This document shows, piece after piece, positions 22,349-30,721 of a stretch of DNA of 64,000 bases. The translations under genes and the position numbers were made by a program. This DNA comes from JAIOTH01 sp964486685 (GTDB taxonomy: Bacteria; Patescibacteriota; Patescibacteriia; UBA1558; S5-K13). The notes beneath the pieces were generated by a model. The model was not told where the DNA came from and made no database searches. It was given only the letters and a program-made list of their open reading frames with translations. Location of the stretch: assembly GCA_964486685.1 (NCBI GenBank), contig CAZAOE010000001.1, positions 1-64,000 of the forward strand, written 5' to 3'. Position 1 is the stretch's first letter. Every line of letters starts with the position of its first letter.

Positions 22349-23746
22349 TTATTCTTCGGGTGGTGCAATGTCAGCGTGTTTTTCTAAGCTTTTAAAGCTA
22401 ACCGTTTCTTCGTCAAAAAATAATTTAATCATGCCCGTAGGACCATTACGATGTTTGGCTATGTGAATTTCAGCAATGCCCTTTTCTTCTGCGCTTAAAT
22501 CTTCAAATCTGTAACTTCTATCTGCTGCTTTGCGGTAAATAAACATAACGACATCTGCGTCTTGTTCTATTGTACCAGATTCTCGTAAATGAGACAGTTT
22601 AGGAATAGCGGGTTTGCTCATTTCTACAGCTCGAGATAATTGAGATAAAGCAATAATTGGAATATTTAATTCCCGAGCAATATTTTTGAGACCTCTAGTG
22701 ATTTCAGCTACTTCTTGAACCCGAGATTCTTTATTACTATTACTTTCCATTAATTGTAAATAATCAACTATCAATAAAGAAAGGTTATGTTCTAATTTTA
22801 AACGGCGGGCCTTGGTTCTAATTTGCATAATATTTAAACTGGCTGAGTCATCAATAAATATTTTAGCATCAGCTAAGGTACCCATGGCATTACCAATGCG
22901 TGGGAAATCATCATGTTCAGCACTGTCAGAAAGTTTGCCAGTGCGCATTTTCCATAAAGATACTCCAGCCTCAGAGCAAAGTATTCTATCTACTAATTCT
23001 TCTTTGCTCATTTCTAAAGAAAAGAGTCCTACCACTTCTTTATTTTTAATAGCGGCATGACGGGCTATATCTAAGGCCAAAGTAGTTTTACCTACACTGG
23101 GTCGGGAGGCAATAATGATTAAATTAGAATTTTGTAGGCCAGCTAATTTATTGTCTAAATCTGTATAGCCAGTAGGAATACCTCTTAATTTGCCTTTATT
23201 TTTATGAAGTTCGTCAATTCTTTCAAAAGTTTCATTTAAAATATTGGAAATGGGAATAAAATTTTCTCTGAGGAATTTTTGCGAAATTTGAAAAAGACTT
23301 CTTTCAGATTTATCTAAAATATCATCTACGGCCTCTTTTTCATTATAAGCCATGCCAGTTATTTCGGCAGAGGCCTTGATTAATTTTCTGAGAGTAGATT
23401 TTTTTTGTACTATTTCCGCATAATGTTTAACATTGCTGGCCGTAACTACGGCATTAGTTAAACTGGCTAAATATGATTTTCCACCCACCATTTTTGATTC
23501 TTTTCTTTCTTCTAAAAGATTACTAATGGATAAAATATCTAAGGGTTCTCTTTTATCATATAAACTTAAACAACATTCAAATATTTTTTGATGGGATTGT
23601 TTATAAAAATCCTCAGGATTAATAATATCCGCTATTTTGTTCATAGCTTCATTGTCAATCAAAATAGAGCCCAAAACATTGGCCTCGGCCTCTAAATTAT
23701 GAGGGGGTATTTTATCAATAGATTGTGAGTTTTGATTATTAACCAT
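22349..23746 (-). CDS. dnaB: Replicative DNA helicase DnaB
   Basis: 465 residues. The N-terminal DnaB domain starts IPPHNLEAEANVLGSIL. The RecA-like motor has Walker A ASRPSVGKTTLALD (about residue 213), Walker B LLIVDYLQLM and the motif HLRESGTIEQDADVVMFIYR near the C-terminus. It unwinds DNA ahead of the fork as a hexamer. No intein. TTATCCAC at 23801 upstream resembles a DnaA box. Confidence 0.98.
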   Translation of the reverse strand: MVNNQNSQSIDKIPPHNLEAEANVLGSILIDNEAMNKIADIINPEDFYKQSHQKIFECCLSLYDKREPLDILSISNLLEERKESKMVGGKSYLASLTNAVVTASNVKHYAEIVQKKSTLRKLIKASAEITGMAYNEKEAVDDILDKSERSLFQISQKFLRENFIPISNILNETFERIDELHKNKGKLRGIPTGYTDLDNKLAGLQNSNLIIIASRPSVGKTTLALDIARHAAIKNKEVVGLFSLEMSKEELVDRILCSEAGVSLWKMRTGKLSDSAEHDDFPRIGNAMGTLADAKIFIDDSASLNIMQIRTKARRLKLEHNLSLLIVDYLQLMESNSNKESRVQEVAEITRGLKNIARELNIPIIALSQLSRAVEMSKPAIPKLSHLRESGTIEQDADVVMFIYRKAADRSYRFEDLSAEEKGIAEIHIAKHRNGPTGMIKLFFDEETVSFKSLEKHADIAPPEE

Positions 23747-23885
23747 AGTATTCCCATTTTAACAGAAAAAATTTATCTTTCAAGTATTTTTATGGACAGT
23801 TTATCCACTAAGTATAAACACTTGATTTTTTATAATATCTATGTTATATTTTTATGTATAAAAATACAACTATTTGTGTTTTTTT

Positions 23886-23893
23886 GTTATAAT
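23886..23893 (+). promoter_or_regulatory. Extended -10 upstream of the tRNA-Lys repeat array
   Basis: TGTTATAAT with TG one base before TATAAT. No good -35. It would drive the 121-bp repeats and tRNA-Lys. Confidence 0.35.
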
Positions 23894-23933
23894 TTAGTAG
23901 TCAGCGGTTGGTAGTATTTATGTATTCAAAATG

Positions 23934-24175
23934 TATTAAAAATTAAATATAGTTAATTAAGCGCCGTTAGCTCCCCCCTTCGCCAAAGCTACGGAGGGCA
24001 GGCAGTTGGTACCCAACTTCGCTAACAAAGTATATTGTAATAATTTTATATAGATATTAAAAATTAAATATAGTTAATTAAGCGCCGTTAGCTCCCCCCT
24101 TCGCCAAAGCTACGGAGGGCAGGCAGTTGGTACCCAACTTCGCTAACAAAGTATATTGTAATAATTTTATATAGA
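23934..24175 (+). repeat. Two tandem 121-bp copies of the tRNA-Lys 5' region, each broken by a palindrome
   Basis: Units at 23934-24054 and 24055-24175 appear identical; a third, partial unit runs into the real tRNA at 24203. Each unit has the leader, tRNA bases 1-13 (GCGCCGTTAGCTC), about 30 bp of GC-rich palindrome (CCTTCGCCAAAGCTACGGAGG core), tRNA bases 14-21 (AGTTGGTA), then unrelated AT-rich DNA. They cannot make tRNA. Confidence 0.88.
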
Positions 24176-24202
24176 TATTAAAAATTAAATATAGTTAATT
24201 AA

Positions 24203-24278
24203 GCGCCGTTAGCTCAGTTGGTAGAGCAGCAGCCTTTTAAGCTGATGGTCGCAGGTTCGAATCCTGCACGGCGTACCA
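24203..24278 (+). tRNA. tRNA-Lys (UUU)
   Basis: 76 bases including an encoded CCA. Acceptor GCGCCGT/ACGGCGT with a G-U at the first pair; D-arm GCTC/GAGC; anticodon loop CTTTTAA gives UUU; T-arm GCAGG TTCGAAT CCTGC; discriminator A. The top anticodon-stem pair is G-A, a minor oddity. It is preceded by two broken tandem copies of its 5' end, and its terminal ACCA doubles as the arm of a downstream hairpin. Confidence 0.95.
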
Positions 24279-24353
24279 TAAACCACTCACTGCGTTCGGG
24301 TTTATGGTAAACCATAAATTACTCACTGCGTTCGGGTTTATGGTAAACCATAA
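24275..24353. repeat. Tandem ACCATAAACC hairpins abutting the tRNA 3' end
   Basis: ACCATAA and TTATGGT alternate three times around CACTGCGTTCGGG spacers, so two successive hairpins form. The first arm begins with the tRNA discriminator and CCA. After it, 24354-24494 is AT-rich with no gene seen. Confidence 0.65.
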
Positions 24354-24494
24354 CACATTTATTTTTGTAATATATTTCTCGATTTTATTTTCTCCACTCC
24401 GGTCGAAATTTTTGGCGGGATTTTTTTTATTCCCTTTTTTAAAATTAAGAGTATAATTAATTTTATTAAAAGTTAATAATTAAAATTTAATTAG

Positions 24495-25778
24495 ATGAAT
24501 AAAAATTTTTTGTTTATATCCATTACTGGTTTAATATCAGATATTGCTTGGATAGTTTCTAAAGAAGGAAATAATGTTAAATTCTATATTGCCGATAAAG
24601 AGGACCGAGATATTGGCATGGGCTTTGTGGAAAAAATTGATGATTGGAGAGCAGAAGTTGGCTGGGCAGATGTGATTGTTTTTGATGATGTTCTTGGGCA
24701 TGGTAAATTAGCTCAAGAATTAAGAGGACAGGGTAAAATAGTAGTCGGTGGCACAGAATACACGGATTTATTAGAGGATGACCGGACCTTTGGACAAGAA
24801 GAATTAAAAAAATATGGCGTTAGTATTATTCCTTATCAAAATTTTATTTCTTTTGATGAGGCGATTAATTTTGTTAAACAAAATCCTTCTCGTTATGTAA
24901 TTAAACCCTGTGGCGATGCTCCGAAAAAATTATTATTTGTCGGAGATGAAGATAACGGCCAGGACATTATTCAGGTTTTAGAGGGCTATAAAACTACTTG
25001 GTCAAATAAAATTAAAGTTTTTCAATTACAAAAAAGAGTGACTGGAGTAGAGGTAGCTGTTGGTGCCTTTTTTAACGGTAATGAATTTTTATATCCAATT
25101 AATGTTAATTTTGAAAATAAAAGAATGTTTGCCGGTAATATCGGGCCCTCCACTGGAGAGATGGGCACCAGTATGTTTTGGAGTATGCCAAATAAAATTT
25201 TTAATGCTACCTTAAAAAAATTAGAAACAAAATTAGCTGAAGAAAATTTTGTTGGCTATATTGATGTTAATTGTATTGTGAATGGTAATGGTATTTATCC
25301 CTTGGAATTTACTTCCCGGTTTGGCTATCCAACTATATTTATTCAGCAAGAAGGAATTAATATGCCGATGGGAGAATTTTTTTATCGTATGGCTAATGGA
25401 GAAAATTTTACTATTAAAACTAAAAGTGGTTTTCAGGTTGGAGTAAGAATTTTAATGCCTCCTTATCCTTTTGACGATGAAGAAACTTTTAATACTTATT
25501 CTAAAGACGCAGCTATAATTTTTAAAAAGCCAAATTATGAGGGGGCGCATATTGAAGATGCAAAAATGATAGATGGTCAGTGGACAGTGGCTGGTAGTGC
25601 GGGTGTGGTTTTAACAATAGTAGGCACGGGTCAGACCATGAGGCAGGCTCAATCCCAGGTTTATAATCGGATTACTAATATTTTAATTCCCAATATGTAT
25701 TATCGGACTGATATTGGTGACCGCTGGTATGAAGATAGCGACCGTTTGCATAATTGGGGTTATTTGCGGGACTTTTAA
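24495..25778 (+). CDS. PurD-like ATP-grasp protein
   Basis: 427 residues related to phosphoribosylamine-glycine ligase. An ATP-grasp region is seen: RYVIKPCGDAPKKLLFVG (nucleotide-binding Lys), VTGVEVAVGAFF, GNIGPSTGEMG and the metal-binding YPLEFTSRFGYPT. No other purine gene is nearby and CPR genomes usually lack the pathway, so the true substrate may be another acid plus amine. It is single-gene and convergent with the CNNM gene. Confidence 0.82.
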   Translation: MNKNFLFISITGLISDIAWIVSKEGNNVKFYIADKEDRDIGMGFVEKIDDWRAEVGWADVIVFDDVLGHGKLAQELRGQGKIVVGGTEYTDLLEDDRTFGQEELKKYGVSIIPYQNFISFDEAINFVKQNPSRYVIKPCGDAPKKLLFVGDEDNGQDIIQVLEGYKTTWSNKIKVFQLQKRVTGVEVAVGAFFNGNEFLYPINVNFENKRMFAGNIGPSTGEMGTSMFWSMPNKIFNATLKKLETKLAEENFVGYIDVNCIVNGNGIYPLEFTSRFGYPTIFIQQEGINMPMGEFFYRMANGENFTIKTKSGFQVGVRILMPPYPFDDEETFNTYSKDAAIIFKKPNYEGAHIEDAKMIDGQWTVAGSAGVVLTIVGTGQTMRQAQSQVYNRITNILIPNMYYRTDIGDRWYEDSDRLHNWGYLRDF

Positions 25779-25796
25779 ACTTTTGACTTTTGACTT

Positions 25797-26753
25797 TTAA
25801 TCATTTTCATCTTCAATTTCACCAACGATTTCTTCTAATATGTCTTCTAAAGTCACAATTCCTAATAATTGGTCTTCTCTATACACTAAAGCAATATGGT
25901 TTTTTTCTTTTTGCATTTTTCTAAATATAGTATCAATTTTTTGCTCGGCTCGAACTTTTAAAATGGGCTGAACATATTTTTCAATAGTATTTTCTCGATG
26001 GTCACTATTTAATATTTTCATAATATCAATTAAATGTACATAGCCGATAATATTATCTTCTTGATTGTGAAAAACCGGATAACGGCTTAGGCCCTCATGA
26101 GCCATAAAATAAGCAATTTGGTCTATTTCCGTATCGGCATTGACTATGGACATTTTATAGCGCGGAGTCATTATTTCTTTAGCGGTTTTATCATTGAATT
26201 TTAAAATATTCATAATCATTTCATGTTCTTGAAATTCAATTTCGCCCTCTTCTACAGCTAAACGGCTAAAGGCCTTTAATTCTTTTTCAGAAACGATTTT
26301 TTCGGGTTTGTTTTTGGTTATTAGTAATAATAATTTTTCCAAAATAATTATAATTGGAAAAGTTACAATTTCTAATATATATACAAGAGGACTAAAGAAA
26401 AGAGCCATTTTTTCAGCATTAATTTGAAAATATACCTTAGGATACATTTCTCCAAAGATTAATATTAAAAGAGTCATGACACCAATAGCCACACCTAAGG
26501 TAGCAGAACCTAATTTTTCTTGAATCCATAAAGTAGCCGCACTAGCTGCGGCAATATTGACTAAATTGTTTCCCAATAAAATAGTTACTAATAATCTTTT
26601 TTTATTTTTTAGCAGTTTTTGTAATAAATGGGAATTTTTTTTCTGAGCTAAAACCAAAGATTTAACTTTTGAAGCCGATAAAGAAAAAAGAGCTATTTCC
26701 ATGCCCGAGAACCAGGCAGACAAACAAATTAAAATTATAATTGCTAAAATCAT
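25797..26753 (-). CDS. CNNM/CorC-family membrane protein with CBS pair
   Basis: 318 residues. An N-terminal DUF21 membrane domain (start MILAIIILICLSAWFSGMEIA, three to four helices, to about residue 165), then two CBS domains (KEIMTPRYKMSIVNAD; IVTLEDILEEIVGEIEDEND). The C-terminal CorC_HlyC domain found in many homologues is missing. The family is linked to Mg or Na/Mg transport; here it lies opposite a cation P-type ATPase. Confidence 0.9.
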   Translation of the reverse strand: MILAIIILICLSAWFSGMEIALFSLSASKVKSLVLAQKKNSHLLQKLLKNKKRLLVTILLGNNLVNIAAASAATLWIQEKLGSATLGVAIGVMTLLILIFGEMYPKVYFQINAEKMALFFSPLVYILEIVTFPIIIILEKLLLLITKNKPEKIVSEKELKAFSRLAVEEGEIEFQEHEMIMNILKFNDKTAKEIMTPRYKMSIVNADTEIDQIAYFMAHEGLSRYPVFHNQEDNIIGYVHLIDIMKILNSDHRENTIEKYVQPILKVRAEQKIDTIFRKMQKEKNHIALVYREDQLLGIVTLEDILEEIVGEIEDEND

Positions 26754-26821
26754 TGTTTTGTTTTAAGGTTTTAATAGTTTAATCATAGCGGATAAATAGA
26801 TTTAGGTAAAATAGATTTTTT

Positions 26822-26830
26822 TGTTATAAT
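26822..26830 (+). promoter_or_regulatory. Extended -10 promoter for the P-type ATPase
   Basis: TGTTATAAT (TG at 26822, TATAAT at 26825-26830). The -35 region TTAGGT is weak. The transcript leader contains the palindromic repeat at 26868. Confidence 0.4.
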
Positions 26831-26867
26831 GAGGTTAGTTTAGGGTTATCTGCCTACGCCAATACTT

Positions 26868-26938
26868 CTCCCTGCGCTAAAGCTTCTCCCTGCGCTAAAG
26901 CTTCGGGAGACAGGTTGGGAGACAGGTCGGGAGACAGG
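26868..26938 (+). repeat. Reiterated GC-rich element upstream of the P-type ATPase
   Basis: CTCCCTGCGCTAAAGCTT occurs twice in tandem on the left and GGGAGACAGGT-type units three times on the right, so the arms can pair in several registers. The words CGCTAAAGCTT and GACAGG are shared with 10770-10825 and 7591-7646. Confidence 0.75.
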
Positions 26939-26967
26939 AAAGTTAAAAATAAAAAGTTTTTAAGAGT

Positions 26968-29667
26968 ATGAAAAAAAATTATCACAGTTTAGAAACCAAA
27001 AAAGTTTTAGATATTTTAAAATCAAACGAACAAGGACTTAGCGAAGACGAAGCCCAGAAGAGATTAAAAAAATACGGACCTAATAAAATTATAGAGCAAA
27101 AAAAGATTTCTAAATTGTTAATATTTTTTAGCCAGTTTAATAATATTTTAATTTATATTTTATTATTGGCTTCTTTAATTTCTTTTATTTTTGGTGAACA
27201 TATTGATGCCGCAGTTATTTTAGTTGCGGTATTTTTAAATACTATTATTGGTTATTTTCAAGAAAGCAGGGCGCAGAGTGATCTTTCTAAATTAAGGCAT
27301 TATATTAAACAGCAGGTTTTTGTCCGGCGTAATAATCGACAATATTTAATCAATGTTGAAGAATTAGTTCCTGGAGATATTATTTTAGTTCAATCTGGGT
27401 CGCGCGTGGCGGCTGATGCCCGAGTTTTAGAGGCCAATGAATTAAAAGCACATGAAGCGGCCTTGACCGGCGAATCAATTGCAGTTGATAAAAGTTTAGA
27501 AAAAGTAGCTGTGGGAGCAGTAACTAGTGACCGAACCAATATGTTATATATGGGTACAAGTATTGTGCGCGGTAATGCTGTTGCCGTAGTTACGGCCACT
27601 GCTATGGAGACAGAAATAGGAAAAATTGCTGGTTATATTAGCGAAACTGAAGATGAACAAACTCCTTTACAAATTAGATTAAAAAAATTAGGAACGATTA
27701 TTGGAATTTTTTCTTTAATTGCCTGTAGTTTAATTTTTATTTTAGGAATTGTTTCAGGTCGAAGTGCTTTAGAAATGTTTTTAATTAGCGTCGCCATTGC
27801 GGTTTCTTCTATTCCCGAGGGTTTGCCAGTAGCAATTACGGTTATTTTAGCAATTGGCATGCAAAGGATTTTGAAAAAAAAGTCCTTGGTGCGTAGATTA
27901 GTAGCTGCGGAAACTTTGGGCTCAACTACGGTTATTTGTACAGATAAAACCGGTACTTTAACGGTTGGGCAAATGGCGGTTAGCAATATTATTTTAGACA
28001 ATGAAATCGTTGATATTCTTTCTAAAAAAGACCAGACCCTTTCTAACAGAGTTAAAGAAATTTTAAGGATTGGTTTTTTGTGCAATGATGCTTTTTTAGA
28101 AGAGCAAGATTTATCCCAAGAATTATTAAAAGAATTAAAAATGTCTGGTTCACCAACTGACCAGGCCTTGTTATCAGCTGGTTTGGATTTTGGCTTTTCT
28201 TTAGATGAAGAAAAAAAGAATTATCCGCAATTAGCTGAAGTTACCTTTGATAGTGCTAAAAAATACATGTTAAGTTTACATGAAAATAAAGCCGAACAAG
28301 TTAATGACCGGGTGATTTTTTGTAAGGGAGCTCCCGAAGTAATTTTAGAACATTGTAGTTTCATTAATACTAAAGACGGAGTTAAAAAATTAACCGACAA
28401 ACAAAAACAAAAAATTATTGCTACGCAGAATAGTTTTACCGCCAAGGGCTTGCGTTTATTAGCAGTTGCGGAAAGAAGGATGAGCAGTAAAATCTTAAAA
28501 GAAAATTTAGATGATAATTTTGAGCATTTAGTTTTACTGGGTCTGATTACTTTAAAAGATCCTTTGCGTCAATCATCCAAAGAAACTATTCAAGTTTGTC
28601 TGCGGGCAGGCATTAGGCCAATCATTATTACTGGCGACCATAAATTAACTGCCAAGGCCATTGCTTTAGAATTGGGTTTAAAGGCCAAGGAAGAGCATAT
28701 TTTAAGTGGTGAAGATTTAGATAAATTAAATGATGATGATTTAAGAGAAAAGGTGAAAACTGTTAATTTATATGTTCGAGTTAATCCGCATCATAAATTA
28801 AGAATTGTTCAGGCCTTGCAGGAAAATAATGAAGTAGTGGCTATGGCTGGAGATGGAATTAACGATGCTCCGGCAATCCAAATGGCCGATATTGGCATTG
28901 CTTTAGGTTCAGGAACAGACATTGCCAAAGAGACCGCGGAGATTGTGCTTTTAGAAAATAATTTTTCGGTGATTGTAGAGGCGGTTAAGCAGGGTCGAAT
29001 AATTTTTGATAATTTGAAAAAAATTGTGGTCTATTTATTGTCAGATTCTTTTTCGGGTATGCTTTTAATTTCCACGGCCATTATTATGGGTCTGCCCTTG
29101 CCTTTATTACCAGCGCAGATTTTATGGATTAATATTGTCAACGATGCTTTACCCAACTTTGCTTTGGCTTTTGAAAAAGGAGACAAAGATACTATGCAGA
29201 GAAAGCCCTTGCCTAAGCATGCTCCGATTTTAGATAAGGAAATGAAGTTTTTAATTTTTGTAATTGGGGTTTTTACAGATATTGGAATTATTGTTTTATT
29301 TTTATATTTATTAAAATCTGGTCATGATATTGAACATGTCCGAACTTTTATGTTTGCCGCCCTAGGAATTGATTCTTTGATTTATGTTTATTCTTGTAAA
29401 AATTTACGCAGGTCAATTTGGAATTATAAATTGTTTGATAATAAATTTTTAATATTAGGCACCTTAATTAGTTTTATGCTTTTAATGATAGGTCTTTATG
29501 TTCCTTTTTTCCAAACTGTTTTGCGTACAGTTCCTTTGGGGGCAGAGGGTTGGACCATTATGCTCGTTGTAGCTGTTTTTGAAGTAATTTCCATTGAGTT
29601 TGGGAAGTGGCTGTTTATACGTCGCAGTGGAGAGGTTAATGGTCAAAGGTCAAAGGTCAACGCTTAA
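26968..29667 (+). CDS. Cation-transporting P-type ATPase, type II (calcium-pump-like)
   Basis: 899 residues. N-terminal cation-ATPase domain, actuator loop with ALTGESIAV, M4 motif SSIPEGLPVAITV (ion site), phosphorylation site ICTDKTGTLTVGQM (Asp about residue 327), hinge AGDGINDAPAIQMADIGIA, and a C-terminal six-helix bundle with LWINIVNDALPNFALAFE. This fits type IIA/PMR1-like Ca or Mn pumps. The last ~12 residues derive from GGTCAAA word repeats. Confidence 0.93.
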   Translation: MKKNYHSLETKKVLDILKSNEQGLSEDEAQKRLKKYGPNKIIEQKKISKLLIFFSQFNNILIYILLLASLISFIFGEHIDAAVILVAVFLNTIIGYFQESRAQSDLSKLRHYIKQQVFVRRNNRQYLINVEELVPGDIILVQSGSRVAADARVLEANELKAHEAALTGESIAVDKSLEKVAVGAVTSDRTNMLYMGTSIVRGNAVAVVTATAMETEIGKIAGYISETEDEQTPLQIRLKKLGTIIGIFSLIACSLIFILGIVSGRSALEMFLISVAIAVSSIPEGLPVAITVILAIGMQRILKKKSLVRRLVAAETLGSTTVICTDKTGTLTVGQMAVSNIILDNEIVDILSKKDQTLSNRVKEILRIGFLCNDAFLEEQDLSQELLKELKMSGSPTDQALLSAGLDFGFSLDEEKKNYPQLAEVTFDSAKKYMLSLHENKAEQVNDRVIFCKGAPEVILEHCSFINTKDGVKKLTDKQKQKIIATQNSFTAKGLRLLAVAERRMSSKILKENLDDNFEHLVLLGLITLKDPLRQSSKETIQVCLRAGIRPIIITGDHKLTAKAIALELGLKAKEEHILSGEDLDKLNDDDLREKVKTVNLYVRVNPHHKLRIVQALQENNEVVAMAGDGINDAPAIQMADIGIALGSGTDIAKETAEIVLLENNFSVIVEAVKQGRIIFDNLKKIVVYLLSDSFSGMLLISTAIIMGLPLPLLPAQILWINIVNDALPNFALAFEKGDKDTMQRKPLPKHAPILDKEMKFLIFVIGVFTDIGIIVLFLYLLKSGHDIEHVRTFMFAALGIDSLIYVYSCKNLRRSIWNYKLFDNKFLILGTLISFMLLMIGLYVPFFQTVLRTVPLGAEGWTIMLVVAVFEVISIEFGKWLFIRRSGEVNGQRSKVNA

Positions 29668-29694
29668 GGATTAAGGTGTTTTATAGTTATTATT

Positions 29695-29719
29695 AATCTC
29701 GTTTGTTAGCGGGATTTTT
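29695..29719 (+). terminator. Rho-independent terminator after the P-type ATPase
   Basis: AATCTCG, loop TTTGTTA, CGGGATT (one G-U pair), then TTTTTT. Confidence 0.75.
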
Positions 29720-29726
29720 TTGTTTA

Positions 29727-29760
29727 TCCCTCACCATTTTTACTAAAATAGTGAAGGATT
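29727..29760. repeat. Short palindrome ATCCCTCACCATTTT
   Basis: ATCC, TCAC, ATTTT pair with AAAAT, GTGA, GGAT with single-base interruptions. It resembles a shrunken member of the TTAACCCC/CACCTTTT family. Confidence 0.5.
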
Positions 29761-29926
29761 TACAAAACAAGCTAAAAGTTATATTCTTTAAATATAATAA
29801 TGTTAATTAAATAAGATTAAATAAAAAAATATGGATTTGCGGGAGTTTAAGAAATAATTTATATGCGAAGAATTAGAAATTACAGAAGATTATGGAAGAA
29901 TTTTTTCTTTTATAGATTTTTCTAAT

Positions 29927-30496
29927 GTGAATAATTGGTTTGAAAAAGATAATCAAGATTGGAACAATAAATTACTTACTGAAGATGAAAAAATAAAAAT
30001 AGACCTTGAAAAATTAAAATCATTTACAGATATCTTTAGCGATAGAATTAAAATATACTATGGTGAAGATCCAAAAAATACTGGTTCGCTTAATTTTACT
30101 TATGCAATTAGAAAAATATTTGGTAAACGCAATACTATAACGAAAGATTTACAAAGAATAAAACATTATCTTGATTTAAATGAATCACAAAATAATAGTC
30201 CATATATATCTGTAGATAAAAATGGTAAAAAATATATAGAAATTAGAAAATGTAATTTTGATGTGGAAATTTCCGTTGATGCTATTAAAATGTTGAAAAA
30301 TTATAATACTTTTTGTATTTTTTCAAGTGATGCGGATTTTGTTTATTTAAATAGATTTTTGAAGATAAATAATAAAAAAATTATTATTGTTAAGGGTGGA
30401 TATATCACCACTAAATTAAAAGAAACAGCTGATTTAGTTATTAATGCCCAAAAAATTAAAAAGCACATAGCTAAGATAGAAAAAACAAAAACCTGA
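29927..30496 (+). CDS. NYN-domain (LabA/DUF88-type) protein with disrupted 5' end
   Basis: NYN domains are PIN-like RNases. Acidic sites seen: FIDFSNVNNW, VEISVDAI and FSSDADFVYL. The first motif straddles GTG 29927, so translation from GTG would lose its catalytic Asp (codon 29915-29917). Coding sequence clearly extends upstream in frame to 29858 (FICEELEITEDYGRIFSF). An in-frame TAA at 29855 separates it from ATG 29831 (MDLREFKK). Either a non-ATG start such as ATA 29861 is used or the gene is a pseudogene. Confidence 0.75.
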   Translation: MNNWFEKDNQDWNNKLLTEDEKIKIDLEKLKSFTDIFSDRIKIYYGEDPKNTGSLNFTYAIRKIFGKRNTITKDLQRIKHYLDLNESQNNSPYISVDKNGKKYIEIRKCNFDVEISVDAIKMLKNYNTFCIFSSDADFVYLNRFLKINNKKIIIVKGGYITTKLKETADLVINAQKIKKHIAKIEKTKT

Positions 30497-30623
30497 CATA
30501 GTCAGGCCCTTGTGGAAAGTTTTCCCGAATTAACCTCGGGCAGGTATAAATTAAATATAGTCAATTAAGTCAATTAAGTCAATTAAGTTATCCACAATTA
30601 AAATAAAAAATAAATTTAAATAT

Positions 30624-30692
30624 ATGGCTGATAAAAAATTAGAACAAATTTTAATTAATTTAAGGAAAAAGGGGTTGACTAATCGTATATAA
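30624..30692 (+). CDS. Doubtful 22-residue peptide before the Fic gene
   Basis: MADKKLEQILINLRKKGLTN followed by RI and a stop. It looks like the N-terminus of a helical protein but ends at once and overlaps the Fic promoter. It may be a remnant of a lost gene. Just upstream, AGTCAATTA is repeated three times in tandem (30559-30587) next to TTATCCACA at 30588. Confidence 0.25.
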   Translation: MADKKLEQILINLRKKGLTNRI

Positions 30693-30703
30693 TCGTATAT
30701 AAT
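30675..30703 (+). promoter_or_regulatory. Near-consensus promoter for the Fic gene
   Basis: TTGACT (30675-30680), 17-bp spacer, TATAAT (30698-30703). AATCGTATAT is duplicated in the spacer and -10, giving a second TATAAT 10 bp upstream. The start ATG is only 18 bp past the -10, so the leader is very short. Confidence 0.75.
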
Positions 30704-30721
30704 CAGATATATATAAAATGT

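Noticed and set aside
23934..24175. CRISPR array
   Set aside because: The 121-bp units are head-to-tail identical with no spacers, and contain tRNA fragments; no cas genes are in the window.
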